A DNA stretch of 64,000 nucleotides from Dyadobacter psychrophilus. GTDB lineage: Bacteria > Bacteroidota > Bacteroidia > Cytophagales > Spirosomataceae. The DNA lies in the NCBI RefSeq assembly GCF_900167945.1, contig NZ_FUZA01000006.1, positions 62,001 through 126,000 on the forward strand, read 5' to 3'. A program made the position numbers and the translations under genes. Shown here one piece after another: positions 19,101 to 26,403 of this stretch (positions are counted from its first letter, which is position 1; every line of letters begins with the position of its first letter). Below the pieces are notes generated by a model, which was not told the origin of the DNA, searched no databases, and worked only from the letters and a program-made list of their open reading frames with translations.

Positions 19101-19586
19101 GCCTTGCGTAGCCCAATGGTTTTTTTCTGTTACAATAAACTTCCCCTTCTGCACATTGCTGGGCGTCATCGGATGATCCAGAAAATACGCTCCGGCCAGC
19201 TGTCCATACCAGGGCCACTCGTACTCCGTATCCGTGGCTGCGTGTATACCCGTGTAACCTCCGCCTGCCTGAATGTACCGCTCAAATGCAACTTGCTGCT
19301 CGTTTGTCAGCACATCCCCAGTTGTGTTCAGAAACACAACCGTATTGTATTTTTTCAGATTGGACTCGTTGAACTGGCTGGCGTCCTCAGTGAAACTGAC
19401 ACCAAAACCTTTCTCTTTCGCCATCTTTCCCAATGCTGTTTTGCCAGCACCAATGGATTCATGCCTGAAAGAAGCCGTTTTGCTAAAAACCAACACATTG
19501 ACCTTCGCGGTTTGCGCAACAGCCGTCTTAAACACCATACAAAAACTCAAAGTGAGCACCTGCATTAGTAGAAATTTAACTTTCAT
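16137..19586 (-). CDS. ThuA / sugar dehydrogenase / PKD / cytochrome c / CBM-like multidomain protein
   Basis: A 1,149-residue exported protein (signal peptide 1-24, cleaved before QTAKV). In order: a ThuA-like glutamine-amidotransferase-fold domain (about 28-245; ETAXNLE-type pieces such as GIHAATDTEYEWPWYG), a glucose/sorbosone dehydrogenase beta-propeller, normally PQQ-dependent (about 265-690; LGLNKDPNF, FTMGHRNPFRISVD), a PKD domain (about 705-795), a monohaem cytochrome c with C881-K-A-C884-H885, and a C-terminal CBM6-like sandwich. It reads as a sugar-oxidising enzyme that binds glycan, oxidises it and passes electrons through its own haem. It is divergent from the Nudix regulator with a shared palindrome in between. 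Confidence 0.85.
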   Translation of the reverse strand: MKVKFLLMQVLTLSFCMVFKTAVAQTAKVNVLVFSKTASFRHESIGAGKTALGKMAKEKGFGVSFTEDASQFNESNLKKYNTVVFLNTTGDVLTNEQQVAFERYIQAGGGYTGIHAATDTEYEWPWYGQLAGAYFLDHPMTPSNVQKGKFIVTEKNHWATQGMPDEFEKTDEFYSFKDISPKINVVLKIDEKSYIGGKNPDFHPMSWYQEFDGGRSFYTAMGHTDETFSDPLFLNHLYAGIKYTTGGDAPKAVDFTKSRPEENRFTKVILEEKLDEPMELSVLDNDRILFIQRKGEVRLYNVKTKELKNIATIPVSTKYKNKEGKESTGEDGLLGLNKDPNFAQNHWIYLYYSIPEAPKNVLARFEMKGDQLDLDSKKVLLEVETQREECCHTGGSIAWDKAGNLYLSTGDNTNPHGSNGYSPSDEREGRSAWDAQKSSANTNDLRGKIIRIKPQPDGTYTIPDGNLFAKGTPQTRPEIFTMGHRNPFRISVDQKTGYVYWGEVGPDAAKPDSLRGPAGHDEVGQARKAGNFGWPHFVGDNKAYNKYDFTASKSLEKWDVDAPTNNSPSNTGLKVLPPAQKAFIWYPYGTSKEFPLTGSGGRNAMAGPVFYSDGLKNAPHAFPAYYNGKLLTYDWMRGWIMSVTMDKEGNFAAMERFMPSYKFSNPMDMEFAENGDLYMLEYGTGWFSANDDARLIRIEYNGGNRKPQIQMAANKMGGAAPLALKLDAKGTVDADNDPLSYSWKITSKNGFSKQINTPEAGLTLTKLGIYKATLTVNDGKGGVNTQSMDITVGNEPPVLSLNMPMGNKSFYSANKPFNYDVKVSDKEDGTLEKGIDAERVAVNIDYLAEGFDKIAIAQGHRSADASAAFAPGKKLIEASDCKACHSVDKKSIGPAYREVSTKYKDDKSAVERLTKKVIAGGGGVWGETAMAAHPQLSAADASEMVKYILNVTNEKPKEKSMPVKGSYVAKVPTGDKGKGVYIVRAAYEDGGASGLPSLKSEKTLVLKNAKVDMHSFDVYEDIMKISNGGMNLAIASKSGAYIVLKQTDLNGISELQLQAVAPKPQLNAVGGKVEVRLDSPTGPLVGSSEFLEPSEKLDFKPNLLSVPIKVSDKADGKLHDVYLVFTNPAADGHSLMVVLGAEFKLVENQ

Positions 19587-19615
19587 CCGATATCTTGGTT
19601 TTTGATTAAGTGAAG

Positions 19616-19623
19616 CAAAGCTA
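19616..19623 (-). promoter_or_regulatory. Promoter -7 box for the ThuA/dehydrogenase gene
   Basis: On the minus strand this reads TAGCTTTG, an exact match to the Bacteroidota -7 consensus TAnnTTTG. A TTAG at 19643-19646 (minus strand), 19 nt upstream, serves as a -33 candidate and lies inside the palindrome. Confidence 0.6.
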
Positions 19624-19632
19624 TAATTAATT

Positions 19633-19663
19633 TATTTATTGTCTAAAAATTAGACAATAAATA
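19633..19663. promoter_or_regulatory. 31-bp palindromic operator between divergent genes
   Basis: Perfect inverted repeat: 14-bp arms TATTTATTGTCTAA and its complement, separated by AAA. It overlaps the -33 positions of both flanking promoters (TTAG half-elements on each strand). This is the best candidate binding site for the adjacent Nudix-type regulator, acting on itself and on the ThuA/dehydrogenase operon. Confidence 0.7.
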
Positions 19664-19674
19664 TTTTTCTATTT

Positions 19675-19682
19675 TACATTTG
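19675..19682 (+). promoter_or_regulatory. Promoter -7 box for the Nudix regulator
   Basis: TACATTTG matches TAnnTTTG exactly. A TTAG at 19650-19653, 21 nt upstream, lies in the palindrome. The start codon is 26 bp downstream. Confidence 0.6.
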
Positions 19683-19708
19683 TATTGTACTACACTCCCT
19701 AAACCTAC

Positions 19709-20437
19709 ATGATGCGTAATCCTAGTGAACAAAACTATATCCAACAGCTGTCTATCGACTGTGTGATATTCGGTTACCACGACAAGCAATTAAAAGTATT
19801 AGTGCCTAAGCTCAATTTCAATGGAGATTTCTGGGCTTTGCCAGGCGGGTTTGTTTCGCAGGATGAAGACATTGACACAGCGGCAAACCGCATTCTTCAG
19901 CAACGAACGGGAATCAGTGAAATTTATCTCGACCAGTTCTACATTTTTGGTAAAGCAGCCAGGAATAGCCTCTTGTTCATGAACAAGCTTATTGAGCTTA
20001 ATCCTCAGCTTCTTAGTGAAAATGGTCAGCACGGGAAAGAATTTGACTGGTTTACGCGGAGGTTTGTTTCAATTGGCTATTACGCTCTTGTTGACCTGAA
20101 TAAAGTCGTCCCCGAAAAAACGGATCTGGACTCGTCAATCGGTTGGTATAACATTAAAGAGCTGCCCGAAATGATCATTGATCACAACGAGATCGTAGAA
20201 AAAGCATTAACTGCACTGCGGTTCAATCTGGATGAAAAGCTGATCGCCTTTAACCTCCTGCCCGAAACATTTACAATGAAAGATGTGCAGGAGCTTTACG
20301 AAACCATTTACGATAAGCCTTTTGCGAGAAACAATTTTCAGAAAAAGATCCTGGATTTGAATGTGCTGGAACGTTTGGAAAAGAAATTTACCGGAGCCGC
20401 AAACAAGGCGCCTTATTTGTATCGGAGGAAGGGTTAG
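19709..20437 (+). CDS. Nudix-domain transcriptional regulator (NrtR/AraR type)
   Basis: A 242-residue protein with an N-terminal Nudix fold (about 10-150) and a C-terminal winged helix (about 165-238; VQELYETIYDKPFARNNFQKKI), the architecture of NrtR-like regulators that sense a sugar or nucleotide derivative. The Nudix box GX5EX7REUXEEXGU is visible at 47-69 but altered: the Glu after Arg61 is Ile62 and the two metal-binding Glu are Gln64 and Gln65. Hydrolysis is therefore unlikely and the domain probably only binds ligand. In Bacteroidota such proteins often control pentose or other sugar genes. Here it is divergent from a sugar-oxidising operon, sharing a palindrome with it. Repression relieved by ligand is an inference. 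Confidence 0.88.
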   Translation: MMRNPSEQNYIQQLSIDCVIFGYHDKQLKVLVPKLNFNGDFWALPGGFVSQDEDIDTAANRILQQRTGISEIYLDQFYIFGKAARNSLLFMNKLIELNPQLLSENGQHGKEFDWFTRRFVSIGYYALVDLNKVVPEKTDLDSSIGWYNIKELPEMIIDHNEIVEKALTALRFNLDEKLIAFNLLPETFTMKDVQELYETIYDKPFARNNFQKKILDLNVLERLEKKFTGAANKAPYLYRRKG

Positions 20438-20443
20438 AGCATG

Positions 20444-20475
20444 AAAAAAGCCGTAACGATCGTTACGGCTTTTTT
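20444..20475. terminator. Perfect bidirectional terminator
   Basis: A 32-bp perfect palindrome: A6-GCCGTAACGA followed by its complement, with A and T tracts at both ends. It lies between the convergent Nudix regulator and Gfo/Idh/MocA genes and can end transcripts from both sides. Confidence 0.9.
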
Positions 20476-20495
20476 GGCAAATATTTATGTAAATT

Positions 20496-21962
20496 TTAAA
20501 CCCCCAAGCTCCAACCGTCCCGATAGTTGCGGCGGACGAATTGGTTTACTTCATCGAAGTTGGTCACCTTCATATTTTGGGCATCCCAAAGCATTTTCAT
20601 ATTGCTTCCCGGATACGTGAAACCTTTTCCATCTTCCCTTGCCTTTGGCATATCTGCGCCGCGGATGGCCAGGTTGGCTCCCAGGATCGCTTCGGTCAAT
20701 GGCCCGGCCAGCTCGAATGGTGAGCTTAACTCCATTTTACCATAACCTGCGATGCAGCCTTCCACCCATTGCGCATAGTGACCTTCGGCGCTGCCTGGCA
20801 CGCGGGCAAATTTTTGTTTTACTTTCACTTCCTGCATTTTGCTTAGCGGCAGCAAACGTGGATTGGCTGCATATTCGCTGGCCATCATCTTGCCTTTTGA
20901 GCCCACAAACAAAATACCACTGTTACCGTCTCCAAACAATTCATTTGGGCCAAGCTCTTCCGGACGTTCCGGCTTGATGCCGCCGTCCATCCAGTGCATG
21001 GTTACCGGGCCTTTGGTTTTGGCCGTTTTTGGGAAAGTTAATGTCGCGTGGCTCGACGGCGGGCAGCTGTCCGGGAAAATGCCTCTTTTTCCAAATGCTG
21101 TGAAAACACTTCCCACACTTGCCTGCATATCAGTCGCATATTTAAGTCCAAGCACGCGGAACGGCGCCTCCATCAAGTGGCAGCCCAAATCGCCCAACGC
21201 GCCGGTTCCATAATCCCACCATCCTCTCCAGCTTCCCGGAATGAGGTTGTCTACGTAATCTTTCTTGGGAGCGGTTCCAAGCCAGAGATCCCAATCGAGT
21301 TCTTTGGGAACAGGCGGTTTTTCCGATGGCCAGGGAATGCCTTGTGGCCAGATCGGCCGGTTTGTCCAGATATATACGGTGTCGACGTCGCCAATGATGC
21401 CGGCGTCATACCATTCATGCAATGTCCTTACACCGTCGCCGGATGAACCCTGGTTTCCCATTTGGGTCACGACTTTGTATTTCGCGGCCGCTTCGGTGAG
21501 TTTTCTAGCTTCGTAAATATCATGCGTCATTGGTTTTTGCACATATACGTGCTTGCCCAGCTGCATCGCGGCCATAGCCACGACTGCGTGCGTGTGGTCG
21601 GGTGTTGAAACGGAAACCGCATCAAAGTTTTTGGATTCCTTTTCAAACATTTCCCGGAAGTCCTTATAATATTTGGCTTTGGGATAATTGGCAATACTTG
21701 TAGCCGCGCGGCGGTCGTCTACATCGCACAGGTATGCAATGTCAGCTTTGCCGCTTTTGGCAAAATTAGCAAGATCTGATGTGCCTTTTCCACCGACTCC
21801 AACACCGGCAACAGTCAGCTTATCACTGGGAGCTGTAAAGCCTTTTCCACCCAGCACGTGCCTTGGGACGATCATAAAACCGGCTGCGGTCACACCTGCC
21901 GCTTTGACAAAGTCTCTCCTGGAAGAGGTCGACTTTTCACTTGTTGTACTCTTTTTTTCCAT
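20496..21962 (-). CDS. Tat-exported Gfo/Idh/MocA family oxidoreductase
   Basis: A 488-residue NAD(P)-dependent sugar oxidoreductase family member. The Tat signal SSRRDFVKAAG (about 13-23) is followed by the Rossmann glycine motif GVGVGGKG (about 53-60), then the family EKP motif in altered form, QKP (YVQKPMTHDIYEA, about 142-154). The C-terminal alpha/beta domain contains the WRGWWDYGTGALGDLGCH block, conserved in periplasmic members. These enzymes oxidise, epimerise or eliminate at sugar ring positions with tightly bound cofactor. With the ThuA/sugar dehydrogenase gene nearby it may belong to a periplasmic sugar-oxidation route. It lacks a close same-strand neighbour and ends at the bidirectional terminator. 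Confidence 0.88.
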   Translation of the reverse strand: MEKKSTTSEKSTSSRRDFVKAAGVTAAGFMIVPRHVLGGKGFTAPSDKLTVAGVGVGGKGTSDLANFAKSGKADIAYLCDVDDRRAATSIANYPKAKYYKDFREMFEKESKNFDAVSVSTPDHTHAVVAMAAMQLGKHVYVQKPMTHDIYEARKLTEAAAKYKVVTQMGNQGSSGDGVRTLHEWYDAGIIGDVDTVYIWTNRPIWPQGIPWPSEKPPVPKELDWDLWLGTAPKKDYVDNLIPGSWRGWWDYGTGALGDLGCHLMEAPFRVLGLKYATDMQASVGSVFTAFGKRGIFPDSCPPSSHATLTFPKTAKTKGPVTMHWMDGGIKPERPEELGPNELFGDGNSGILFVGSKGKMMASEYAANPRLLPLSKMQEVKVKQKFARVPGSAEGHYAQWVEGCIAGYGKMELSSPFELAGPLTEAILGANLAIRGADMPKAREDGKGFTYPGSNMKMLWDAQNMKVTNFDEVNQFVRRNYRDGWSLGV

Positions 21963-22126
21963 CTGGGTTTTGGTTTAGTGCTTTTGCTAGCAGAAAATAT
22001 AGCGTTTCAACATTCATTGCACACATATTAATTTGTTAAGCAGGTTATTTTCATAATTTACTCGAAAATAATTCATGGACGCTCCTGCCTCCTTAATGCT
22101 ACTCCAAAACACCGCGATCGTACTAT

Positions 22127-24352
22127 TTAATCGATCCTGCCTTTTTCCTCATCCGAGGCATTGTTATTGTGACGGCGTTTGCGCATAAAGGCTTCTTTAC
22201 CAAAACGATAGGTCATTGCAAAACTGATACGCTGCGAGTCCGATTCACTGGTTTGAAAATACTCCGATTGTTTGAGGCTTAACGATTTGTTATTATATAC
22301 CCAGGAGTGAAACAGGTCATCAAAAGCAACACGCAGACTGCCTTTTCCTTTCCAGATCTTTTTCTGTACCGCGCCATTCACCCGATACATTCCCTTGGTT
22401 AAAGTTTGTCCGGTCATATCGCGACTAGCATAATAACCGCCCAGTTCTGCACCCCAGTTTGGGCTGATCGTAAAGTAGTTGTTTATTTCCAGCCGCAGAA
22501 TATTCACGTCAAAATGCAGGTTTTCAGTATAAACCCGCCCATTCATCCCAATTTTTGACAGACGCGCAGTATAATTTAAATACCACCATTTGGCAGGAGA
22601 AGTGGATACGGTTGTGTTCAGCAAAAGCATAAATCCGCCCGCAATGTTCTTGGGCCGCGTTGTAAAAACGTCATTAACCGCTTCCGTAGTCTGGAAAATA
22701 AGGTCTGAAAATGTATTGTAGCTCAAACCCATATTCAGAAACTGCTTATGCTGATATTTCAGCTCTATCCGGCTCTGGTACTGCGGATTAAGCATTGGAT
22801 TTCCCGAAGTATATGAATATTGGTCACGATAAAAAAGAAAGGGATTCAACAACTGATAATTGGGGCGGGTAATCCTCCTTACGGCCATCAACCCCAAAGT
22901 GTTATTGCCCAGCGTGTCCAGTTTATAGCTGATATAAGCACTCGGAAACAGGCCTCTATAATTCTTATTAAAACTGCTGCCCTGCACTTCATCATTTCCC
23001 AATTGCCTGCCACGGACCATTGTATTTTCAGTGCGCAAGCCAATTTGTACTCCCAACCTTTTCCATGACTTCTGACCATTTAAATATACTGCATTGATAT
23101 TTTCATGATATTTAAAATGATTGGACTTGCTGTTATCAATCGTTTGCTCCGCACCATTCACATCATAGAATCTGTTTACGTTATCATTATCCACAATGCT
23201 GGATTTGAAACCCGCCTCCAATCTGGCCTTGTTTTTCAATGGATGCACATAATCCGCTTTGGCTGTGTAGATGTCAATGCCGGCTGGAATGATGTACCGA
23301 AACTTTTCCTGTCCAATTAAGGCGCCTTTGGGTGCATACGTGAAGTTTTGCAAAGCCTGGTTTCCGTTGGATTTATAATTCAGATAATTAATGTCTGCTG
23401 AAAGCTCCTGGCCTTTTTTATCGAATTTATGCTGCAAATTGAAATTGAAACCCAGGTTCGTCCTGGTGTCTTTCGCTTTTGTATCACCTGCTCCGGTGCG
23501 TTCTAACTGATTTTTTGCATCAAAATCGCTGCTTTCATAATCAAACATCCCATTTCTGCTGCCCTTATTTACATTGAAGATAAAACCGTAAACCGTCTGC
23601 GCACTCGCCGTATAGTCCATTCCGACATTGGCATTGAAACCGCGGTCTTTATAAACTAAATTGTTTTGCAGATCAACTGTCGAGAGCAATGCGCCGCCTT
23701 CCTCGAAAAAGCGCCGGTCGAAATGATCTTTGCGGTAATTTTTTTCATAATTATAGCCGAGGTTTGCAAACAGGTTAAGCTTTTTATGATTGTAGTTCAA
23801 ATTAACCGCATCATTGTTCCGGGCATATTTACCGATTGACGCGCCGAGGGAGACGCTGCCGGTAAGCCCACCTATCCTATTCTTTTTCAGCCTGATATTG
23901 ATGATTGCATTGCCCGACGCGTCGTACTTTGCAGATGGATTGTCAATGAGCTCGATCTTATCCAGATTGCCGCCGGGTAAGGACCTCAGGTAAGCCGCCA
24001 GGTCTTGGCCAGACATGTAAGTGTTTTTCCCATCTATCAGCACCAGCACGCCGCTGCGGCCATTGAGGCTGATCTCGCCGTTGCTGTTGATAGAAATCCC
24101 GGGCGTTTTTTCCAGAACTTCCATTGTGTTGCTGGCAGCCGCGCTGATCATGGCCTCCACATTCACAACCGTTTTGTCAATTTCCTGGACGATCAATGGC
24201 TTTTTGGAAACAATGGTCACCTCAGTCAAATTGATATCTTTGGCTTTTTCAGGAGCTTTCACGGCAGACGGCGCAGTTTGGGTCGCCGGCGTTTGCGCTA
24301 TCGTATGCATGGAAAGCAATGCGGCAAACAGGAACATGATGTACGTTTTCAT
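22127..24352 (-). CDS. Outer-membrane beta-barrel receptor (TonB-dependent-receptor-like)
   Basis: A 741-residue protein. A signal peptide (MKTYIMFLFAALLSMHTIAQ) is followed by a short linker, a TonB-receptor plug (about 45-155; NTMEVLEKTPGISINSNGEISLNGRSGVLVLIDG kept in pieces by the barrel family), and a long outer-membrane barrel domain of the OMP_b-brl_3 type with typical motifs such as LNPFLFYRDQYSYTSGNP. Unlike SusC proteins it has no N-terminal carboxypeptidase-regulatory domain and no SusD partner. Members import or export small ligands or peptides. It is divergent from a LytS/LytTR two-component pair 244 bp away, which may regulate it. Confidence 0.85.
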   Translation of the reverse strand: MKTYIMFLFAALLSMHTIAQTPATQTAPSAVKAPEKAKDINLTEVTIVSKKPLIVQEIDKTVVNVEAMISAAASNTMEVLEKTPGISINSNGEISLNGRSGVLVLIDGKNTYMSGQDLAAYLRSLPGGNLDKIELIDNPSAKYDASGNAIINIRLKKNRIGGLTGSVSLGASIGKYARNNDAVNLNYNHKKLNLFANLGYNYEKNYRKDHFDRRFFEEGGALLSTVDLQNNLVYKDRGFNANVGMDYTASAQTVYGFIFNVNKGSRNGMFDYESSDFDAKNQLERTGAGDTKAKDTRTNLGFNFNLQHKFDKKGQELSADINYLNYKSNGNQALQNFTYAPKGALIGQEKFRYIIPAGIDIYTAKADYVHPLKNKARLEAGFKSSIVDNDNVNRFYDVNGAEQTIDNSKSNHFKYHENINAVYLNGQKSWKRLGVQIGLRTENTMVRGRQLGNDEVQGSSFNKNYRGLFPSAYISYKLDTLGNNTLGLMAVRRITRPNYQLLNPFLFYRDQYSYTSGNPMLNPQYQSRIELKYQHKQFLNMGLSYNTFSDLIFQTTEAVNDVFTTRPKNIAGGFMLLLNTTVSTSPAKWWYLNYTARLSKIGMNGRVYTENLHFDVNILRLEINNYFTISPNWGAELGGYYASRDMTGQTLTKGMYRVNGAVQKKIWKGKGSLRVAFDDLFHSWVYNNKSLSLKQSEYFQTSESDSQRISFAMTYRFGKEAFMRKRRHNNNASDEEKGRID

Positions 24353-24596
24353 TTTTTCAGGTTTTATGGCTAATCAATTTTGATGGGTCAAATATTGACG
24401 AAGCAGAAACCGGATGAAAACATGTGTGTCGGACTAGCGCATTTTACTGACGGAACGCATTTTTGGTGTGTCAAACCGATTCGGCCAAACGAAAGGGCAT
24501 TTCGTCAGGAGCCAGGCTGTGTATGACAGGAATACTTTGTTAAATTGATGCGGTTACGAACATTTGCAACATATTTAATACACAGATGAGTGAGCC

Positions 24597-25637
24597 ATGA
24601 AGCAGTTAGCAGAGAATGAAGCGGTGAAAATTGTGCGCGACAATATTTATTATGTGCTGGCGGCCATTGCGTCTGTGCCCATTTGGCTGGCTATTGATGC
24701 TTTTGCAAATGCTGTTGGAACCAATAATGACGAAGCCGTGGCAGCAGCGGCGACGGGCTGCCTGATTATTTGCATTTTCCTGGGCAGGCATTTCGGGCAA
24801 TTGTGGGCGTTGAAACACACAACGATTTCCAACGAAGTGCTTACTACGCTCTCTGTTATCACATTTGGCAGTATCGTATTCCTGTTTGTGCATGCCGAAT
24901 ATCTTCATGACGACTACGGCCCGCTCAATTTGCTGTTGTATTGGGTCCCGTTTTTGCTGAGTGGCCTTACATTGGGAATGCTTATTAAGCTGGCGCGTAG
25001 CGTCACACAAAACCAGCTGAAAGAAGCACGTGCAGCGGCCGAACATAATAAAAGTGAGCTGCATTTGCTGCAATCGCAGCTTAGTCCGCATTTTTTGTTT
25101 AATACACTGAATAATTTATACGGCTTGTCGCTTACCCAGCATGAGCGGATTCCGCCTTTGCTTTTGAAACTCTCGGATCTGCTCAGATACTCCGTTTATG
25201 AAGCCAATGAGGTTTTTGTGCCGCTGAAAGACGAGCTGATTTACATTCATAACTACATTGAATTTGAAAAAATACGGATTGGCGACAGGCTCATTCTAAC
25301 AACGAATTTTGAAGAGATAACCAGCCCTGACTTGAAGATCGCCCCGATGCTTTTGATTGTTTTTATTGAAAATGCATTTAAGCATTCCAAAAACACAGCC
25401 GATGAAAAAATCTATATTTCAATTGAATTAAAAACATGGGAAAATCTGATCCTGTTTTCCATAAAAAACTCCCATGATAAGCGTGAAAAAGAAATTTCAG
25501 TAGTTGAAAAACACAGCGGGTTTGGCCTTGCAAGCGTAAATAAGCGTTTGGAATTGCTTTATCCCAATGAACATGAGCTTACGATCAAAAACGAAGAAAC
25601 TGTTTATCAGGTGGTTTTGAGGTTAAAAAACAAGTAA
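24597..25637 (+). CDS. LytS/YehU-type sensor histidine kinase
   Basis: A 346-residue membrane kinase. Four hydrophobic segments in the first 130 residues (about 16-36, 48-65, 79-100 and 106-128) form a small sensor without a large periplasmic domain. The dimerisation/phosphoacceptor region has the LytS signature SPHFLFNTLNNLY with His165. The ATPase region has the N box FIENAFKHS and the glycine segment GFGLASVNKRLELL. The cognate regulator starts 24 bp downstream. The signal is unknown; the target may be the divergent outer-membrane receptor or the regulator itself. Confidence 0.92.
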   Translation: MKQLAENEAVKIVRDNIYYVLAAIASVPIWLAIDAFANAVGTNNDEAVAAAATGCLIICIFLGRHFGQLWALKHTTISNEVLTTLSVITFGSIVFLFVHAEYLHDDYGPLNLLLYWVPFLLSGLTLGMLIKLARSVTQNQLKEARAAAEHNKSELHLLQSQLSPHFLFNTLNNLYGLSLTQHERIPPLLLKLSDLLRYSVYEANEVFVPLKDELIYIHNYIEFEKIRIGDRLILTTNFEEITSPDLKIAPMLLIVFIENAFKHSKNTADEKIYISIELKTWENLILFSIKNSHDKREKEISVVEKHSGFGLASVNKRLELLYPNEHELTIKNEETVYQVVLRLKNK

Positions 25638-25661
25638 AATGCTTTTCACGAAATCCATTCA

Positions 25662-26366
25662 ATGCAAAAATTCAATTGCCTGATCGTTGACGACGAGCCT
25701 ATTGCGCGGGATATCCTGAAAACCTACTGCGGGCATCTGGATAACCTGGAAGTGGTGGGATTATGCGGCAATGCATTGCAAGCGAAGACGGTTATGCAGC
25801 AACAAAAAGTCGATATCCTTTTTCTGGACATTAATATGCCGGTTATGGACGGGATCGCATTTTTGAAAACACTCAAAAAACAGCCGGAAGTCATTTTTAC
25901 AACAGCATATAAGGAACATGCCGTGGATGCTTTCGACCTGGCTGCCTGTGATTATTTGCTCAAACCATTTTCCCTGGAACGCTTCATTATTGCCGTAGAC
26001 AAGGCGCTGGAACATTTGCAGGAACCGCCTGTGCAGGAGCTTTATAATGATAAGACAACGGACTATATTTTTATCAAAGCCGGTGATAAAATCTACAAAA
26101 TCCAGCACGATGAGCTGCTATATGCCGAGGCAAATGGAAATTATACCAAAATCGTCACCACCCGGAACACGCTTTCTCCGGCCATGACTTTTTCAGGCTT
26201 TGAAGAGCTTCTGCCCGCAACATTGTTTCTTCGCATTCACCGCTCTTTCATCATCAATAAGGCAAAAATCAGCCATATCGAGGGAAACCGCGTTTTTATT
26301 AATGGCACAGAAATCCCGATCGGCCAAAATTACCGGGATAGCTTTTTGAAGAGCATTGGCTTGTAA
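25662..26366 (+). CDS. LytTR family response regulator
   Basis: A 234-residue response regulator. The receiver domain (1-120) has the acidic pair Asp10/Asp11, phosphoacceptor Asp56 (LFLDINMPVMDG), a conserved Thr in FTTAYKEHA and Lys in YLLKPF. The C-terminal LytTR DNA-binding domain (about 130-232) contains LLYAEANGNYTKIVT and FLRIHRSFIINKAKI. It works with the LytS-type kinase just upstream. LytTR proteins bind two direct repeats in promoters; I could not identify a repeat pair with confidence near 24.4-24.6 kb. Confidence 0.93.
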   Translation: MQKFNCLIVDDEPIARDILKTYCGHLDNLEVVGLCGNALQAKTVMQQQKVDILFLDINMPVMDGIAFLKTLKKQPEVIFTTAYKEHAVDAFDLAACDYLLKPFSLERFIIAVDKALEHLQEPPVQELYNDKTTDYIFIKAGDKIYKIQHDELLYAEANGNYTKIVTTRNTLSPAMTFSGFEELLPATLFLRIHRSFIINKAKISHIEGNRVFINGTEIPIGQNYRDSFLKSIGL

Positions 26367-26403
26367 AATGTAGAGGTTCCCCGGTTTTTTGAGACTTGCA
26401 ATC

